A stretch of DNA of 64,000 bases from Dromaius novaehollandiae (lineage: Eukaryota > Chordata > Aves > Casuariiformes > Dromaiidae). The notes below the pieces were generated by a model. That model was not told where the DNA came from, did not search any database, and worked only from the letters and a program-made list of their open reading frames with translations. Of this stretch, positions 11,481-25,600 are shown one piece after another (the first letter of the stretch is position 1; each line of letters opens with the position of its first letter). The DNA lies in assembly GCF_036370855.1 (NCBI RefSeq), contig NC_088099.1:28301501-28365500 (forward strand), given 5' to 3'. The position numbers and the translations under genes are program-made.

Positions 11481-14400
11481 TACCAGAGTGGCCAGGACAG
11501 TTCCTCCAGGGCTGCTTAGGCCAGCATTGCCTCCCTGCCCAGCTCCTCACAGGACAGCACCAGTCAGCAGCCAGTTGGCCCCGGCTAGTCTCGGGACACA
11601 TACTCAGCAGCGTGTGTCTGCTGGGGAGCCTGGCCCATCACTCCCGGCTGCCCAGTCCTCTCCTTCCTCAAGGAACAAGAGCTGCTATTAAAGGCTTTTG
11701 AAAAAAACTGAGAGTGCAGAAGGGGCTACCATCAGTCAGCTAGCTGGTTTTCAGTCAGTCAAGCAAGAGCTAACTGGCCAGTGGGATTTATACTGGTTGC
11801 AGCAACACAGACTCCTTAGAGCACAGCTAGCAATAGCACTTGTATTATCTCACACTGCTGTGATCTTTTGTCTGTGTTCATGTTATAGGCAAGGATCCTC
11901 ACCTGAAGAGCAGCCTCTTCAACCCCTTTAACATCTCTTCACTCTTCATATCCACAATCTACAATATTTATGACTCTCCTCCTCCTCCTGCAGCCTAATA
12001 CAGCAAGTCTCTAGGAGGTAACCAGCCCTCCCTCCCCCCCAACACTCCTTTCTCTGCTGCTTACAAGATTCCACAACTTTTTTGGAGCCTCAGCAGAAGC
12101 CCATGAGCCTGTGTGCCTCTTCTCATATACACAGGTGCCACTAATTCAAACAGGCTTCTCCTCTGCTTTCCCAAACAGCTAGAGCTCATCCTAATGAGGA
12201 GGCAGATGTCTCATTCCCTTTCTTCAGCTGGGCTGCTCTTCCCCTCCCCTCTACTTTCTGAAGGGGCCATGTCCCCAGACTGGAAAACAGAAAGGCACTG
12301 GCCCTTGGTCTACAGAGAACATGTGCTGTTTTTGCATGAATGTGTGCAAACATCCCTTGGCTGTTTGGCTGAAAAAAAATTACAACATAAGCTTACAATG
12401 AATGAGATCTTCTCTTTCTGTGGAACTTTCCAAGCCAGGCTGCATTACATATAGGCTCACAGTTCAGTTAATGCAATTTAGGATCAGCAGCCTAAGAGCT
12501 CACTGAGATGGGAATAAATGGCTGAAGGGAAGCGTGTGGATGACATACTCTGTATATCTGTTCATGAAGAACAACATGAAACTATTGGAACTCAATAGTC
12601 AGTGTAATGAGGAGCCAGAGAAGGCTGTTACAGCTCATATAGGAAAAATAATTTGAATTGTCAACATGTTTTTTAGTGCTCAATAGAAAAAGGAGTAATT
12701 AAAATAAAAAAAACAAAGACGCATTGAATAAGGATATAAAAAGGAGTAAATAACACTACGGAGAGTATAAAGTCATTTCCGCCAGCACATCCTCTTTGCA
12801 AGGGAGGCCTCAGCACAGCTGCAATTTGGACTAGCAGAGACATTGCTCTTGCCAGAACATTTGCCAGTAGAGCTTGTCTTCAATAAATGATAAATAAGAA
12901 TGGAGGTAATTAAAACATGGTAGATTCAGTCCAAATTTGGGTTCCACTGTTCTAAGTACCACATAAACATACAGGTAGGTAAACCTCTCCCCAAACACTT
13001 CTAGTTTAAGGAAAAAAACTAGAGGAGGAAGGAAATGCATAGCACATACAAATTGCAATTTCTAGTTCTATGGTAGCTTGTATCACTATGGGGAGAAAGA
13101 AGCCAGGCAAGTCAAATTATTAGAAGCAAGGAGAATTAGAAAGAAGGGCATTATGGAGAGGGGGGAAGAGGCTAGATAGGAGATGACTTGCTTAGGGGCT
13201 CAGTTTCCTGGTTCAGAAGTCACTCTGAGCCAAGCAGGCAGAAAGGTCTGCCTCATGCAGTCCACGGGTCGCAATCACCCCACCCTGCATGAGGCAGACT
13301 CTGCAGAGGACCCTCCCAAAAGGTGCACCACGTGGCTGTTTCCCTACCCAGCCGTGCACAGCCCGCACTCAGCAGCGGCCACACGCTGCACTGGCCTGAT
13401 CACTCAGCATCTGCGTCAGTTAATTTAATAAAATGCCTATCCCACAGTTGTCTGTGACCAGAAGAGAGACCTCAAGCAGTAACTCAGGCTCCCAAAGCAG
13501 CTCTCTGCATAAACCTTTGCTCCTCTTACCATTTATTGCCCTTTGCATTTTCCAGCGAAACCCTTTCAGTACCAGGAAATCCCAAATGGTAACATAAGGC
13601 TATCAGGGTTGATAAGCTCCACAATACATCCACACAGGAGTACCTATGGAGACCCTTCTGACTCCCTCCCTGCCTATGCAACCATGTTTCTTTCTAACAA
13701 AATCTAGAGCTTAAAGAGAGAAGAGGGAAGCAGTGCACACAGGCTTATCCCAGCATTCAGTCATTCTGGGGCCAGGGTGCTAGACCGAGTCCCACAGTTT
13801 AGCTACAACCTGAGAAGCAGTGTCACAGGAATGCAGAGGTTTAAATATAGGCACGTCCTGTTTTAAGCGTGTCTTTCAGAACTTCGTTGGTGCACCAAGC
13901 TTAAGAAAAGTATTGGCAATCTCCAAGCTTTTTTCATTCTTCTAGGCCACAGAAAAATGCTCCCTTTCTATATGCTTATTAAATTCCTTTGGGTTCATAT
14001 GTGAAGTGGATGATTCTGGGTTTTTACGTTCTCCTACAATAATGAGCAAATGAGTATCCATTCTGCTAACTTTCTTGTTGATTTTGTGAGTCTCAGTGCA
14101 ATCAATCTGCCTGTCTTTCTCTGAACTTCAGCCTTAGGGCAAGGAGAACTTTCCTAAGGGGGGGAATTACAGGACAACTTGAGTGTCTCTGTTTGGTATT
14201 GTGTTAGAGAGATTCCTGGTTTGTGGAAACTTCCTCAAATTCTTTTATCAATCATTTTTGCCCCCTGCCTCTCTAGTGAGTATATCCACACAAGGGGACT
14301 AACAACTTGGTAAGTTCCACATTCAGTAACAGTTACTGTCCTCCACATCCCATCCCACGCCCCAACAAGTTGTAATAGTGCCAGCTCACCATTTATCAAG

Positions 14401-14889
14401 ATTCTCAGTTCACATCTCTTAACATCATCACTTAAGCTTTGAATTGTATCCGTTTCTCTTTGATCTTATCAGCACTATTTCAATCTTGATTTCTGATGGT
14501 ATGTCAGCTTGTGCCCCAGTGGCCATCTCACAGCTGATACATGTCCTGCTTGCTTTAGGTGAGACTATCTAGATACTTTTGGCTGCAGTGTTATCCACTG
14601 TTCCCCTGTAGCGTTCCTTTTGCTGTGCTCTCCATCCTCCATGTGCATGCTATACACACTGCTGGCACTGGTAAATACCACCCACAGCTGTTCCTGTGTC
14701 CTTTCTCAGACGCTGTATTGTTTTGGTTCACAGTGTCTGTCACGATCTGTGCAGAGCCACATTTTTGTTTCTTCAGAATCCAGTTCTGAGCTCTAGCATT
14801 CTTTTCTGCCCTCGATCTCTTTACTTGTAGCAGTGTAGTTTGCATTTTCTAGTACATCCACAGTAGTGAACACTTGTTCACCCTTCATA

Positions 14890-15516
14890 AATTTTGTAAA
14901 CTGGTCTGGGTGTTCTCTGATTTACAAATCATAATTGATCTATCTCAGTTTCGTGTTCTCTAATAATCTTTCTCTGATTGCTTTGCCTTAGATCCCAGTC
15001 AGCATATGACAACTCATCAGGGACTATGTTAATTCCCACAGATGGAAAAACTGGTTTCTCAGCTTTCACTTTCTTTTTGTATTCCCAGATTAAAAACAAA
15101 GTACCCTCCCTCTTACCATTCTGTGGTTCATATCATGTCACAGAATTCTGAAAGACATCAAGTGCTTCAGAATGGACCACTTCCAGAAACAAAAATCTCA
15201 TGACTGTCTTCCTTTTTGCTGTTACCCCTTGTCAGCAGAGAGCAACTGCAACGCTGCACAAAAAAGGTTCTTCACTTGGCCTCTGCATTTCCAGAGAACG
15301 TCAGCAACGGTGGCATTTTTTAAGGTGCCATTTTCCCCACTCAGAATATTTTCTCAGTCCATTACACTCTGCGTACCATCTGCTGCACCACAGTCCTACA
15401 CAGCCAGGAAGGCTGGCCACAGTCTGCTTTCTTTGGTGGATGAGTCCTAATTGCTTAGCCTGGCATAACGTGAGCCACTGCGTAGCGCGGCATCCAATTC
15501 CAACTGCTTCTGCCAC
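14890..15516 (-). pseudogene. Possible decayed coding sequence, family unknown
   Basis: One minus-strand frame runs about 208 codons with only five stops, all TGA, as expected if CGA arginine codons decayed by CpG mutation. The longest stop-free piece is about 67 codons (near 15140-14935) and looks protein-like (LFLIWEYKKK, PDELSYADWDLRQ). Neighbouring frames near 15.5-15.6 kb also give protein-like text, suggesting frameshifts. I cannot assign it to a gene or retroelement, and chance is not excluded. Confidence 0.2.
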
Positions 15517-16199
15517 AGTTTCTTAGGGGTACAATGTTCCAGCACAGGCTCAGAAGCAGCCGTGACCACCGATTAGCTACAACACAGAACAGTCGTGCTC
15601 CCATTCAACTTCTGTGAAGGGAGGAGAGCACAGCTAGTGAAGTAGTGGGAGGCAAAAACAATGCGAACAGCCACTCTGAAGGCCTCTGTCTCCTCTGGAT
15701 GCTTTCTGTTCCCAGTTTCATGCTAGGAGCGTGGCAGAAAAGATGAGGCCACAAGGCTGGGAGCTGAGCAATGCACTGACTAAAAGAAAAGGACAGATTA
15801 CAAATTGTCAGAGTCATTCTGCTACCCTGACTGGTGCTGGAGAGTGCTGGAGGAGAAGGGAACAGGGAGCTGAGTTTGTAGCGTTGTCCCCAGCTCTGCT
15901 CTGGATGCCACTCACTGAGTATGTGACAGGATGGACCAACCTGTCAAACATAGGGCAGGTGCTAGCTTTTGTAGCCCTTCTGCAGGCCGTACAGCTGCTG
16001 GCTCTGAGCACCTGGCCTGGCACAAGGACTGCACAAAGCAGACCTCCAGTCTCATCCTCCTCCCAGGTGGGGTAGCTTCGGCTCCTCTGAGTGGCAGGTC
16101 TGACGCAGGTCAACCTGCCAACAGAAACACCACAGTCCAGGGTACCACTGAACATCCCTGCTCCACTGCTGCTTCAGTGCCTACTGAAAAGAGATGCCA

Positions 16200-19100
16200 A
16201 GGCTGAATGCAGTCCTGATCCGAATGGGGAAGTTTCACAGACCCATGGCTCTGTGACACCCCAACAGTCTGTTAAGTGAAGAGGAAAGACCTCTATCCCT
16301 GCCCAACTACACCAGCACCCTCTCTGTTGACTTTGCCTCTGGATCTGTGGCTCTCTCAGTCTGCATGAATCTTTCAATTACATGTTCTCTTTTGATCACT
16401 GGCTATTTAGAAGACGAAACAGTAGGCCAGATGCTACTTCCATATAGTGGAAATCCAGACAAATTTGATGGTCCAAGGATAAAGAAGAATATTTACAATG
16501 CCCAGAACTCTCATTCTGCAATTTTAATAGTCACGTCTGTAAATAAACAGTCTTGTAGTTCCTCACCCCTACCCCAAGTAATCTTTTCTCAAAACATCTC
16601 ACGGCCCAAGCCTGTGAGATGCTGTGGTTCTTCCACAGAAGTCAATAGAAACTGATGGTGCAATTCAGCATTTTGTAGGGTCAGATCCGTGTCAATGAAT
16701 AAGAAGGTTCTGAGCAAGGAAGGCCACAGGAAGACTTAATAGATAGGCACGTGGCTTGGAGAGGGCCAGAAGGAAGTGTACCTGAAGAGGCTGCCTGTGG
16801 CAAGAGTCCTTTGCGACACTTTTCCTGTGCTCGACATGCCAGTTAGTTCCATTCACCACTGTCCGAGGAAGCAGGGAAAAGCAGTCCTCAGTCTGCTCCA
16901 TTTCCACCTCTCATCCAGTCACTGAGAGGGAAGCATCAAGGTTACAGCATCTGTGCTTTCCTTGGTGATAAGTTTCACTCTAAGACGCCTTGCCATTGAG
17001 CTCCTTATTTTGGGAGTGGTAGATCCCACTCACTTCTGCAAGAAGCAAGGATAAGCTGCTCCTACATAAAGAAATAGGAAGTGTAAGCAAAGCATGGAGA
17101 GGACCTGCTTTTTACAAATCCGTTTCTGCATTAGCATTTAAATAATGCAAATATTAAATATCTAGAAGAATTATTGTTGTGTAAAATGCAGTTGAGACAG
17201 TTTTACATGTAGCTATTAGTGCTGCCTGGCAACAGATTATACTAAACACACAGTGTTTAAGTGAGACATAAAGCCAGCAAGAGCTAAATGTCATTTTATT
17301 CTATTATTCCTCTTTCCCTTGAAGTGAGGAGGGTTTGCTGGAGACAAAATGGGGGCTACTACAGTAGGAAAAACTACAAAATGGCAAACTGGACTACAGT
17401 CAAGTTCAACATAGTAATTAACAAGAGAGAGAGCACCTCTCTTATCAGGTACATCCCATGCAGCTCTGCTTGAATGGCTGTCCAACGGGAGAGTAGCTCA
17501 TCTAGAAAACAAAAGAAGTGGGAAGAAAACAGGAGCAGTTCAAATGAACAGAAACATGTCTAGTATTTTTGAGGAATTAAAAAAAATACTGTGTTAAGGC
17601 ACTATATTGGGAAGCTCGGAGAACTGCCAGTATCTTAAATCAGTGCAGTTATCTAAGATAACAGTATAATGGAAATCAAGTTAAACAGAAACAAACTACA
17701 AGTTGTCAATGCAGCAAATCGTCGTCTGGTGGGTAGAGGCAATTAGGATCCCAGCTGCCATTAACAGTGATAGGATTTCACCTTATTCTCCCTCAAGACT
17801 GTGCTAAGATCATTCCTTCTAAATAACAACTCTAACATGCAACTATATTTTCTTTAAATAACCTTTTGTTTACTTTCTTCAGATCCAAGAATTAAGGTAG
17901 GCAAAAAGAAGACTTAACTCCATATAAGGAAAGGGTCTAGCTCTCTTGTCTCTATATAACCCTCACCAGCTCTTCCTACCATTAGGTTTAAAGGTTTAGA
18001 CAATTCAGTGCTAGAGTTAAAAGGAAGGTAGCACTAGTTAGTAGCTAGTGCCATCTTGTGAACAAAACCCCAAACACCGTTCCTTCTTCAATTCAAATTG
18101 TACTTAATGCACCAGGGGAGGGACAAAAAAAAAAACCCAAACCGTAATTTTTGCACAAATAAGTAACTTATTGATGACATCTCCACATTTAGGCATAAAA
18201 TGGGAGACTAAGGCTCCAACCAGGCCAGACAGGAGCTTCACAAAATACAGTCTAGAGAGAAGAAAGATATTTTACAGTATAAAGGATGGTAAGAAAAGCT
18301 GTTCCTTTTCTCTCCATTGCAAACAATACCTAATGTTACCCTTACTCAAAAAATATACATCATGTCAGCTGCAGACTTTGCTAACAGGATACTAACGGGG
18401 AAACTTTTCTTCCTTTCCTAAGCCAGTTTCTTTTTTCAATCTGCTTCTTCAGTGGCTGGTTTTTAAATAGCAAGGCAGGGTTGCACTAAAACCATCGTGT
18501 ATAAAGGGGCGTATACTATAAATCAAGCGGGCTGCCAGACATAAGGATCACCAACTCTCCACTCCCTCTACGGATGCTTTGAGGGTTGGATTTGTTGTAT
18601 TCCGAAGATGGGAAGGACCAGAAGAGATCGGGGAAGAGCAGTACTGCCAGATCTCATGACATCAGTATTTTTCTTAAAGCCCCTGCTCCTGGCACCATGT
18701 AATTGTAAATTACTCCCCTCTGCTTAAAACAAAGATTAATTTTGCATCCCACATTGTTTCTTGGTAGCATAAAAAACAACAAGGCTTCCCCCCCCCCCCC
18801 TTTTTTTTTCCCAATCTGATTCCACCGACCTACCTCAGGAGTTTTATTGTCAGGACTGACTGTATCGATGGCTCCTCATTTCCCAACATCAAGGATCAGC
18901 AAAGAGAGGGATGTCTTAGATTTCCCTTCCTACTGTGCAATTCCCTTTGCCATCTTGGAGTTGCAGTGACTCTCAAAGAAGTCAGATGAAGTTTTCCCAT
19001 TGACTTTGCTGGAAGAAGCAGATGGCTTTTACCATGTGTTGCCCTTTCGCCTGATCCTTTCTTCATCAAGGTACCTTTGTGGTTACTTCTTCATCTCATG

Positions 19101-19224
19101 GACTTTGAAAAACTTGATTATATAGCAGAATGAATATAGGAAGACTTATAGGAAAAATATAGATCACACACAAAAAACAATTACTGGTCTCCTATGTACC
19201 ATTTTTCACTCCAAGATCATCGTC
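16200..19224. other. Flanking DNA without recognised genes
   Basis: Nothing beyond the pyrimidine tract at 18.79 kb is seen. No coding signal or mobile element recognised. Confidence 0.6.
18788..18809 (+). repeat. Adjacent C and T homopolymers
   Basis: About 13 C followed by 9 T, a pure pyrimidine tract. Confidence 0.85.
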
Positions 19225-19345
19225 TCCTTCTTACAGGGCAGAAAGTGAGAAGCAAGACTTTAAATTATCCAGGAAACCAACAGCAGGATTGGGAATAGTA
19301 CTCCTGTCTTTCAAATCACAGTGACAAGACATTCAGGAGCTGTGT
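19225..19345 (-). mobile_element. MIR-like SINE remnant
   Basis: CTTACAGGGCAGAAAGTGAG, then AGCAGGATTGGGAAT and ACTCCTG match, in order, the reverse complement of the MIR/CORE-SINE core (TTACAGATGAGGAAACTGAG..., GCAGAGCTGGGATT..., ACTCCTGAC). Old and diverged, with unclear ends. Confidence 0.5.
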
Positions 19346-19479
19346 TTCCCTTCATCAGAGCTAATATCTCTCAGTACTAGAGGATCTGCTCTGTAGCAAG
19401 ATGGCTTGTTATCTAGCTGATGAACCAGGACTTGGGAAATAATTTCTTCAGTCCCATTTTCATAGTAATTTACTTTTGA

Positions 19480-19665
19480 AGTAGGGTAAATATCTAATCT
19501 CTGTGCCTCATCATAAATGGGATAACATCCTTCCTTCCTCTTTTTACCCATCTTGCAAAATTGAACTGTATGATTTTTAGGACAGGGACTGTCTCTTACT
19601 CTTTGTGTCTATAGCACCCAGAGCAATGCCGTCCCATTCCTGATTTGGGTCTCCAGAGATCACCA
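19480..19665 (+). mobile_element. MIR/amniote-SINE remnant with 3' tail
   Basis: CTCTGTGCCTCATCATAAAT and GGGATAAC match the MIR core in forward orientation. AGGACAGGGACTGTCTCTTA, then TATAGCACCCAGAGCAATG, match the tail typical of amniote MIR1-type SINEs (GGGCAGGGACTGTCTCT... GCACCTAGCACAATGGGG). It lies about 150 bases from an oppositely oriented remnant. Confidence 0.65.
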
Positions 19666-22600
19666 CAGGCATGCAATGACCTTTGTTAAAGGGGCTTCTT
19701 CAAAAGAATCCTCTTTGGAAGATGCCATATGTTAAACTTGAAGTATGGGCTCCTTTCACTTTGGTTTCAAAGACTCTCCTGTAACCCTGTACAGTCTATC
19801 CATTTCAGGATCATATATTCCTTTCCACCTTCTGTAGTATTCAACTTATTCACCATAAAAATCACTAACAATAAAAACTGAACTAAAGTAAGGATACCCA
19901 ATGTTTAAAGGCTCTAGGAAACATCAAATAAAGCCACAAAAGCAAATTTCTCAGGGAGACTCACACCTTACTCTTATTTATGAACATAGTCAACAGTAAC
20001 ATAATTCAAATTCTCTGCAATACTACATGAAACAACACCATATAATCACAGTAACAGACAGTTACACTGTTCCTACCTGTGTTACAAAACCAGTTGAGTG
20101 TCTCTGCAGCAAAGTGTGGCATTCCACTTATTTTTGGTGCTTAAATGTGGAAAATGCCACTGTTGCAGCTACAGTTTTACTTGTGAGTTTTGTAAGAGTT
20201 CCCTTTTGAACTATGTAGTACTAGTTGAATGTACTACAGGTACATTTTAGCTCCTCTCTTTTTTAATTTTTGAAAGTTGCTTTCTTTTTTTTAAAGGATA
20301 TTCATCTTTGGACTTTTATCACAGTACTACAAAATGCTGCCTTCCATTGCTTTCCTGCCAACAGATAGGCTGGCCTGGCACATGAATAAACCATACTGCT
20401 GCTAGCACTCATGAAGTCCTGCTCTTTCAGTTCCTCAGTGAAACTGCAGGAATGAACTACTTAGTTGTTGACAAGAAGCCTTTCTTTTATAGAAGTACTA
20501 ACATGCCTTAAGATCTGTTATTGTCAACGAAATCATTATATCCTCATTGATCTGCTATTGCTGACCAAAACAGACAAACAGCTTCCACACGTAAGACATT
20601 TGTATGACTGGATCAAGTACAAACTATGCATTATGGAATGGAAGTAAAAGCTCTTGGTACCAACTGACAAGCTAACCCTGTCTCTGGTGGGCCTTTGAGA
20701 ACTACACTGCCCCGCTTCAAAAGATAAATGTGGTAGAGCCTGCTTGTGATAAAGCAGATTCTTTCCTTTGAAGTTGAGTTCTTCTCTGTTCTTTTAAACC
20801 TTTTATTTAGTGGGCTGGAAAAGGTCTCTTGAGTAGCAGGGCAGGCTAATATTTGCCGGTATATTTTGTATAGAAGAAAGTCTGTTTGGAAGAGGAAGGA
20901 TTTTTAATATTTCTCAAATACGCTCTGGCTCTGTATCAGCCTGATTGTTTCGGGAAGTTTACTTCAAAGTGAGATCTCCTCTATTCTGAGCTTTACCCTC
21001 AGTTCTCACAGGCTTTCTCCTGGCCTCTGTGGCCAGTGTTTTCCCACAGAAATACAGATCAAAAATGTCTAGACTGCTTCTGATCCTTGATTCCTTAGCC
21101 ACTTTCAAAATCAGAAACAAAGCCTGGAACTGATATTGGAAGCTGACCCAAAGCCAGCAGAGACTTATAGTGGTGGCATAGACTGTGAGACAAAGAGGGT
21201 ACTTGCCTGTATGAGGCAGAGTCTAGAACACCTTTATATTCAACTTCCAGTAAGTGATTCACATTCATCCAGCCAAGAGGTGACACACTCAATGCTCCCT
21301 GGGGCCTGGTCCTAAAGGACACAACAGAGCATTCCAGAATGCTGAATGTGAAAGGTACTGAAGCCAGCGTTTCACTCCTAAGTCTAACAAGTCGATTCAA
21401 GGATTTCAGGTTTCATTACTACCTTCAGAAAAACACAGTGCTAATGATTTTGTGACTTCTTCAGGTATTTCTCTATTCCTATGAAAACTGCTTCACTAAT
21501 AAAGCAACAAATAGAACAGATTAATTGATTGTATTTGTGCAGAGAACAATTCCCCCTCCCGTTCTTTAAATGCTCTGGTTTTAGCATAGCAGCAACAGGT
21601 CTGGTAAATTTAAAAGGAAAAGGCTTCTATTTAAAGAGAGATGACAAATATTCCAATTAAATGTCACTTTCCCATAAAAGCTTGAAGCCAAGGTTGAAAA
21701 AAAGACTCAAAAAAATCCTTCAAAATCCTTAAGTTGTAGATGCACAACAGTCCCATACGCATGAAGATATCATTGCCCCAGTGAGGAGTACCTTCTCTGG
21801 TATTCAAAACCTACGACAGAAAGTTAAGGGTCCGGAGAAGTTGACGCCAGAAAAGGTAGTGGAGCCTAGACAGTGGGCAGGCTGTGGTTTGTCTACTCCT
21901 AGACTTTTCCCTGCAAGTATTCTCCAGTATTCCTGTTCTAAGTTCACTAGACACTACAGATGCTGGAAACCAGAGCTGAAGTTGATAGGACACATCCAGC
22001 TTCAATGAGGATGAGACAGCACAGATGCTCCAGGGAGAGAACTCTGAAAAGCACTGATGTGATTGTAAAGTATAAATCTTGTTACAAGTCAAAGGAGAAA
22101 AACAAACCTGGATTTATATTTTTCAGTCACACAGCTGCTTTTCAAAATCTTTCACTTAACATATTCCGGAAGCATACATTTATGCCACGTTACAATTATG
22201 TCTTTGGCCAAGACTTCCAAAAGCAACCAAATTTTCCAAGGATGAAACCTAATACTTGCTGGAGACAGGGGTAATAATCTCCAACCTAGGATCATTTAAG
22301 TAGAGGTACATGAAATCACTAGTCTCTTGAAAAATCACGCACATGTTTCCTTGTGCCCTTGACTCCCTCAATGTCACAGCAGCAGTAATTTCTCCCTGCT
22401 GTAAACACAATGCATGATATCAGTAGTAGGTAGCGCTCGGTTCACCTCGAGAAGGAGGGACAAAAAGAAGAGCTCTCCAGTGAAACATCTTACCTGGCTA
22501 ATGGCGTTCATCTTTTCAAGCAATGCCTCTGTGTGCTCCCCATAGTAAAGGCTTGCCACCTGCCTTGTTCTAATAAATGAACTCATATTACAAACACAAA

Positions 22601-25600
22601 ACAGAAACATAATCATATCCGGAATCTACTGTACCCCAGAGGGCCACATCTTTTTGTCAACTGTATAATCAGTAAATGTTTGCTCCCAAATGTTTGAAAT
22701 GGCTTACGATCTTTCCTCATAAGAACAAGCGTAACCAGCTAAAAATTCATCATAGCTACACGACGGGAGGTAAAAATCCATTAAAAAAAAAGACTTACCT
22801 ATTTTCACTGACTATCACACACCTTTCCAATACAAAATTGAACTTCCTAAAATGTCTTGCATGTATTACTAATATTGCACATAATGAGATGATACCCTTC
22901 TCCCTGCCTGTATAATTAGTCTAGTTTTAGAAGCTGCAGGCTTTCTTCTCAAAATGTCACCTTTTAGATAAACAATTAATTTTAACTGCACGTCAGCCCT
23001 GGCCTGTGAAACTAAGAAAACTTTTTTCCAGAAGCTCAAACATACCTTTTTTCCCCTCCATATACCAATTCTAACACTGATTGCCTCCCCAGCTTTCAAA
23101 TAACTCCTCCAGTAAAACCCCTAATTGGTAGTTTGTATCTCTCAATATGTACAGCTGTATAAACTGTAAAACAAAACAATAGAAAAAGTCTGTTAAGCCT
23201 ATAAATCACCTTTCAGAGCCTATAGACGAATTTCCTTCTATAAGGCAAAAGCTCTTTCTTTTTCAGCTGGCTACTGATGCTTATAGATGCTTAACTTGAA
23301 TCAGTTAGATTTTTAGGTACAACTTTTACAGCACGTTGTTTCATACAAATTACACACATTCAACCATGGGGATAGTGTTGTATTAACTGCTTAAATACTA
23401 TGCCTTTAGAATGCAGGGAACCTTCAGATACCTACGAGTAATCCAGAAACAGCCTTTTAGCTATCAAAGGAATGACACAAAGCCTGCTGTGGTGCCATTA
23501 CTTTCCCTTTAAAGTTCAAGCATATTTTTTTCATTAGCCCTATTTTCTAAGGAAACAGGGCTTATCCATGTACACAGCATGTGCATAATGTGTGCGTGGA
23601 TTTCTGTTTGGTCTTAGCTTGTTTTTGAACACATCAACCAAATTTGAAAGAAGAGTAAAGAATACAGAATGGCAGAAGACCCAAAAGCATTATATTCCTG
23701 TTAATTTTGATTAAAATAGCCAAAAAGAGAAAACAGACCTTATTAATGCTCTCACTGAGGGAGAAGCTGCCACATGAACATAATCTCTTATTATTTGCTC
23801 TCCAATTCCAGTAGGAGACTGAGAATCCCACAGAGGAGAGTGACATTTATGATTCCCTAACTACAAGAAAAGCTTTGACCAGCGTGCATGCTTTATTAAA
23901 CATCAGAGAATCTAATCACAGTACATCAAACCATAAAAAGCATCAGGTTTTCTTAGTTCCACTGTCATTTATTTGCTTCAATTCTAAATATTGCTCAGAA
24001 CAAGGTGGTAGCATGAAGTAACTTACTGGTTATATTTATGCTTGCCAGACAGAGCAGCTAGTTCAGCTTATGGAAAACAAAAGCAGGGTCTTCTATAGAC
24101 AATTAAATCAGCCCCCATTGATTGACAAGAACTTAAAGAACAGATCAACACATTCTTCACAATGATGGCATAGTAGCTTGTTTGTGCAAGGTGAGTGTGA
24201 TTCAGTACATGCATTTTTTCTTTTCTTTTTTGGTCCTTTTGACCATTTACCACAATTACAAGGTCTTCCTAAGGACAGTACTTCAGCTAAGGATTACAGG
24301 TACTGAAGTCTGCAAATGCTGAAGGACTGGGGTGGAGGGGCAAGTACATGCACTTTACTCAGCACTACAACAGCCACACATATCCCATCAGTTACTGTAT
24401 CTCACATGATAAGGTAAGGCCTCCTTAAAGCTCACTCAGCCCCCTCAAACTTTACATAGAGTTCACAAAAGCAGAGGTATAGAGGTCTATTAAGCCTTTA
24501 CAACCATTCACCACCAAATAACCTCTGCCTTCTGTCAACTGTAGCTAAAAGGCTTTCTAGCAGGGAGCTAATGCAAGCCACTTCATTTTTGACGTCTGAC
24601 TGGAAATGAGACTGAATGAAAACAAAAAATTAATAAATACTGCTGGTCTCCCTTGAATGTGTTGCTACACAAAAAGCAACAATAGTTCCTCAAGCAGAAA
24701 CAGACAGGAACACTGGTGCTACAACCATAAAAATGTGTATTATTGTTCAGGCAATATTTAGTCCAGTGCAAAAAGGAAGTCAATTGCTGTGTGCAGCTAA
24801 GTATATTGGGTTGACTCAAATCTTCTGATCAATTTATTTTACTATTTGTCTACATTTCCTCTCCCAAGATGCTTGCATCTCAGTGCACTTGCCTTTGCAT
24901 ATGCTGACAGTCATACGCCAAAGTGATAGGGAGCCATGCAAGGCAATCCTTCAGTCTCATTTATGTGCTATACATTTGTATTCTAAAAGGACGAAGCATT
25001 CAGCCCTGCAAGGTGCTTGGTGCTGCAGGGTTGAAACCCTAAAATTAGGAGAGCTCAGGCTACATGCAGTGATTGCAGAACTGCTGTACTAGAGATGAAC
25101 ATTTACTGAGAGAAGCCACAAAACGATCATTGCTCAGATTATAACAATGCTATCACTGTTATACCCCTTTTTAATATATTTTTTCATTTACTGTAAATGT
25201 TACCAGACATTTATTACTGGTATGGCAGAAAGTGCTAACAACTTGCACAGCAGGGGTCAACAATTTATAAGTCCCCAGGATGATACTCTCCATGACGAAG
25301 AAGAGATGTCATGTAATAACCATCCTCAAAGAGCTGTTAGGAGAACTGTGTGGCTTAATCTCTTTTTCCTCTGAGGCCAAAGTTTGATGACATAATAAAC
25401 ACAATAAATCCAGCTTTAGGGCTCACAGTACCAAATCAAGAAAAGCTGTGGTGCCCTGACACAATGCAATGATCCGCTGCAAACTTGTTTAGGAACATAT
25501 CAGCTGTGTAAGACCTCACACAGCTCCAATTTTTTCAAAAAATTCTGACTGGTTAACATTGTACTAATAGGCTCTATGCTGCATAAGTTAACATTTCTTT

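Larger units (their letters stand above)
5746..13700. other. Flanking DNA without recognised genes
   Basis: Contains two small CpG clusters and one long A run. A 200-codon minus-strand frame at 5811-6413 opens with GTG, has no recognisable family and is within chance expectation for a window this size. Confidence 0.6.
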
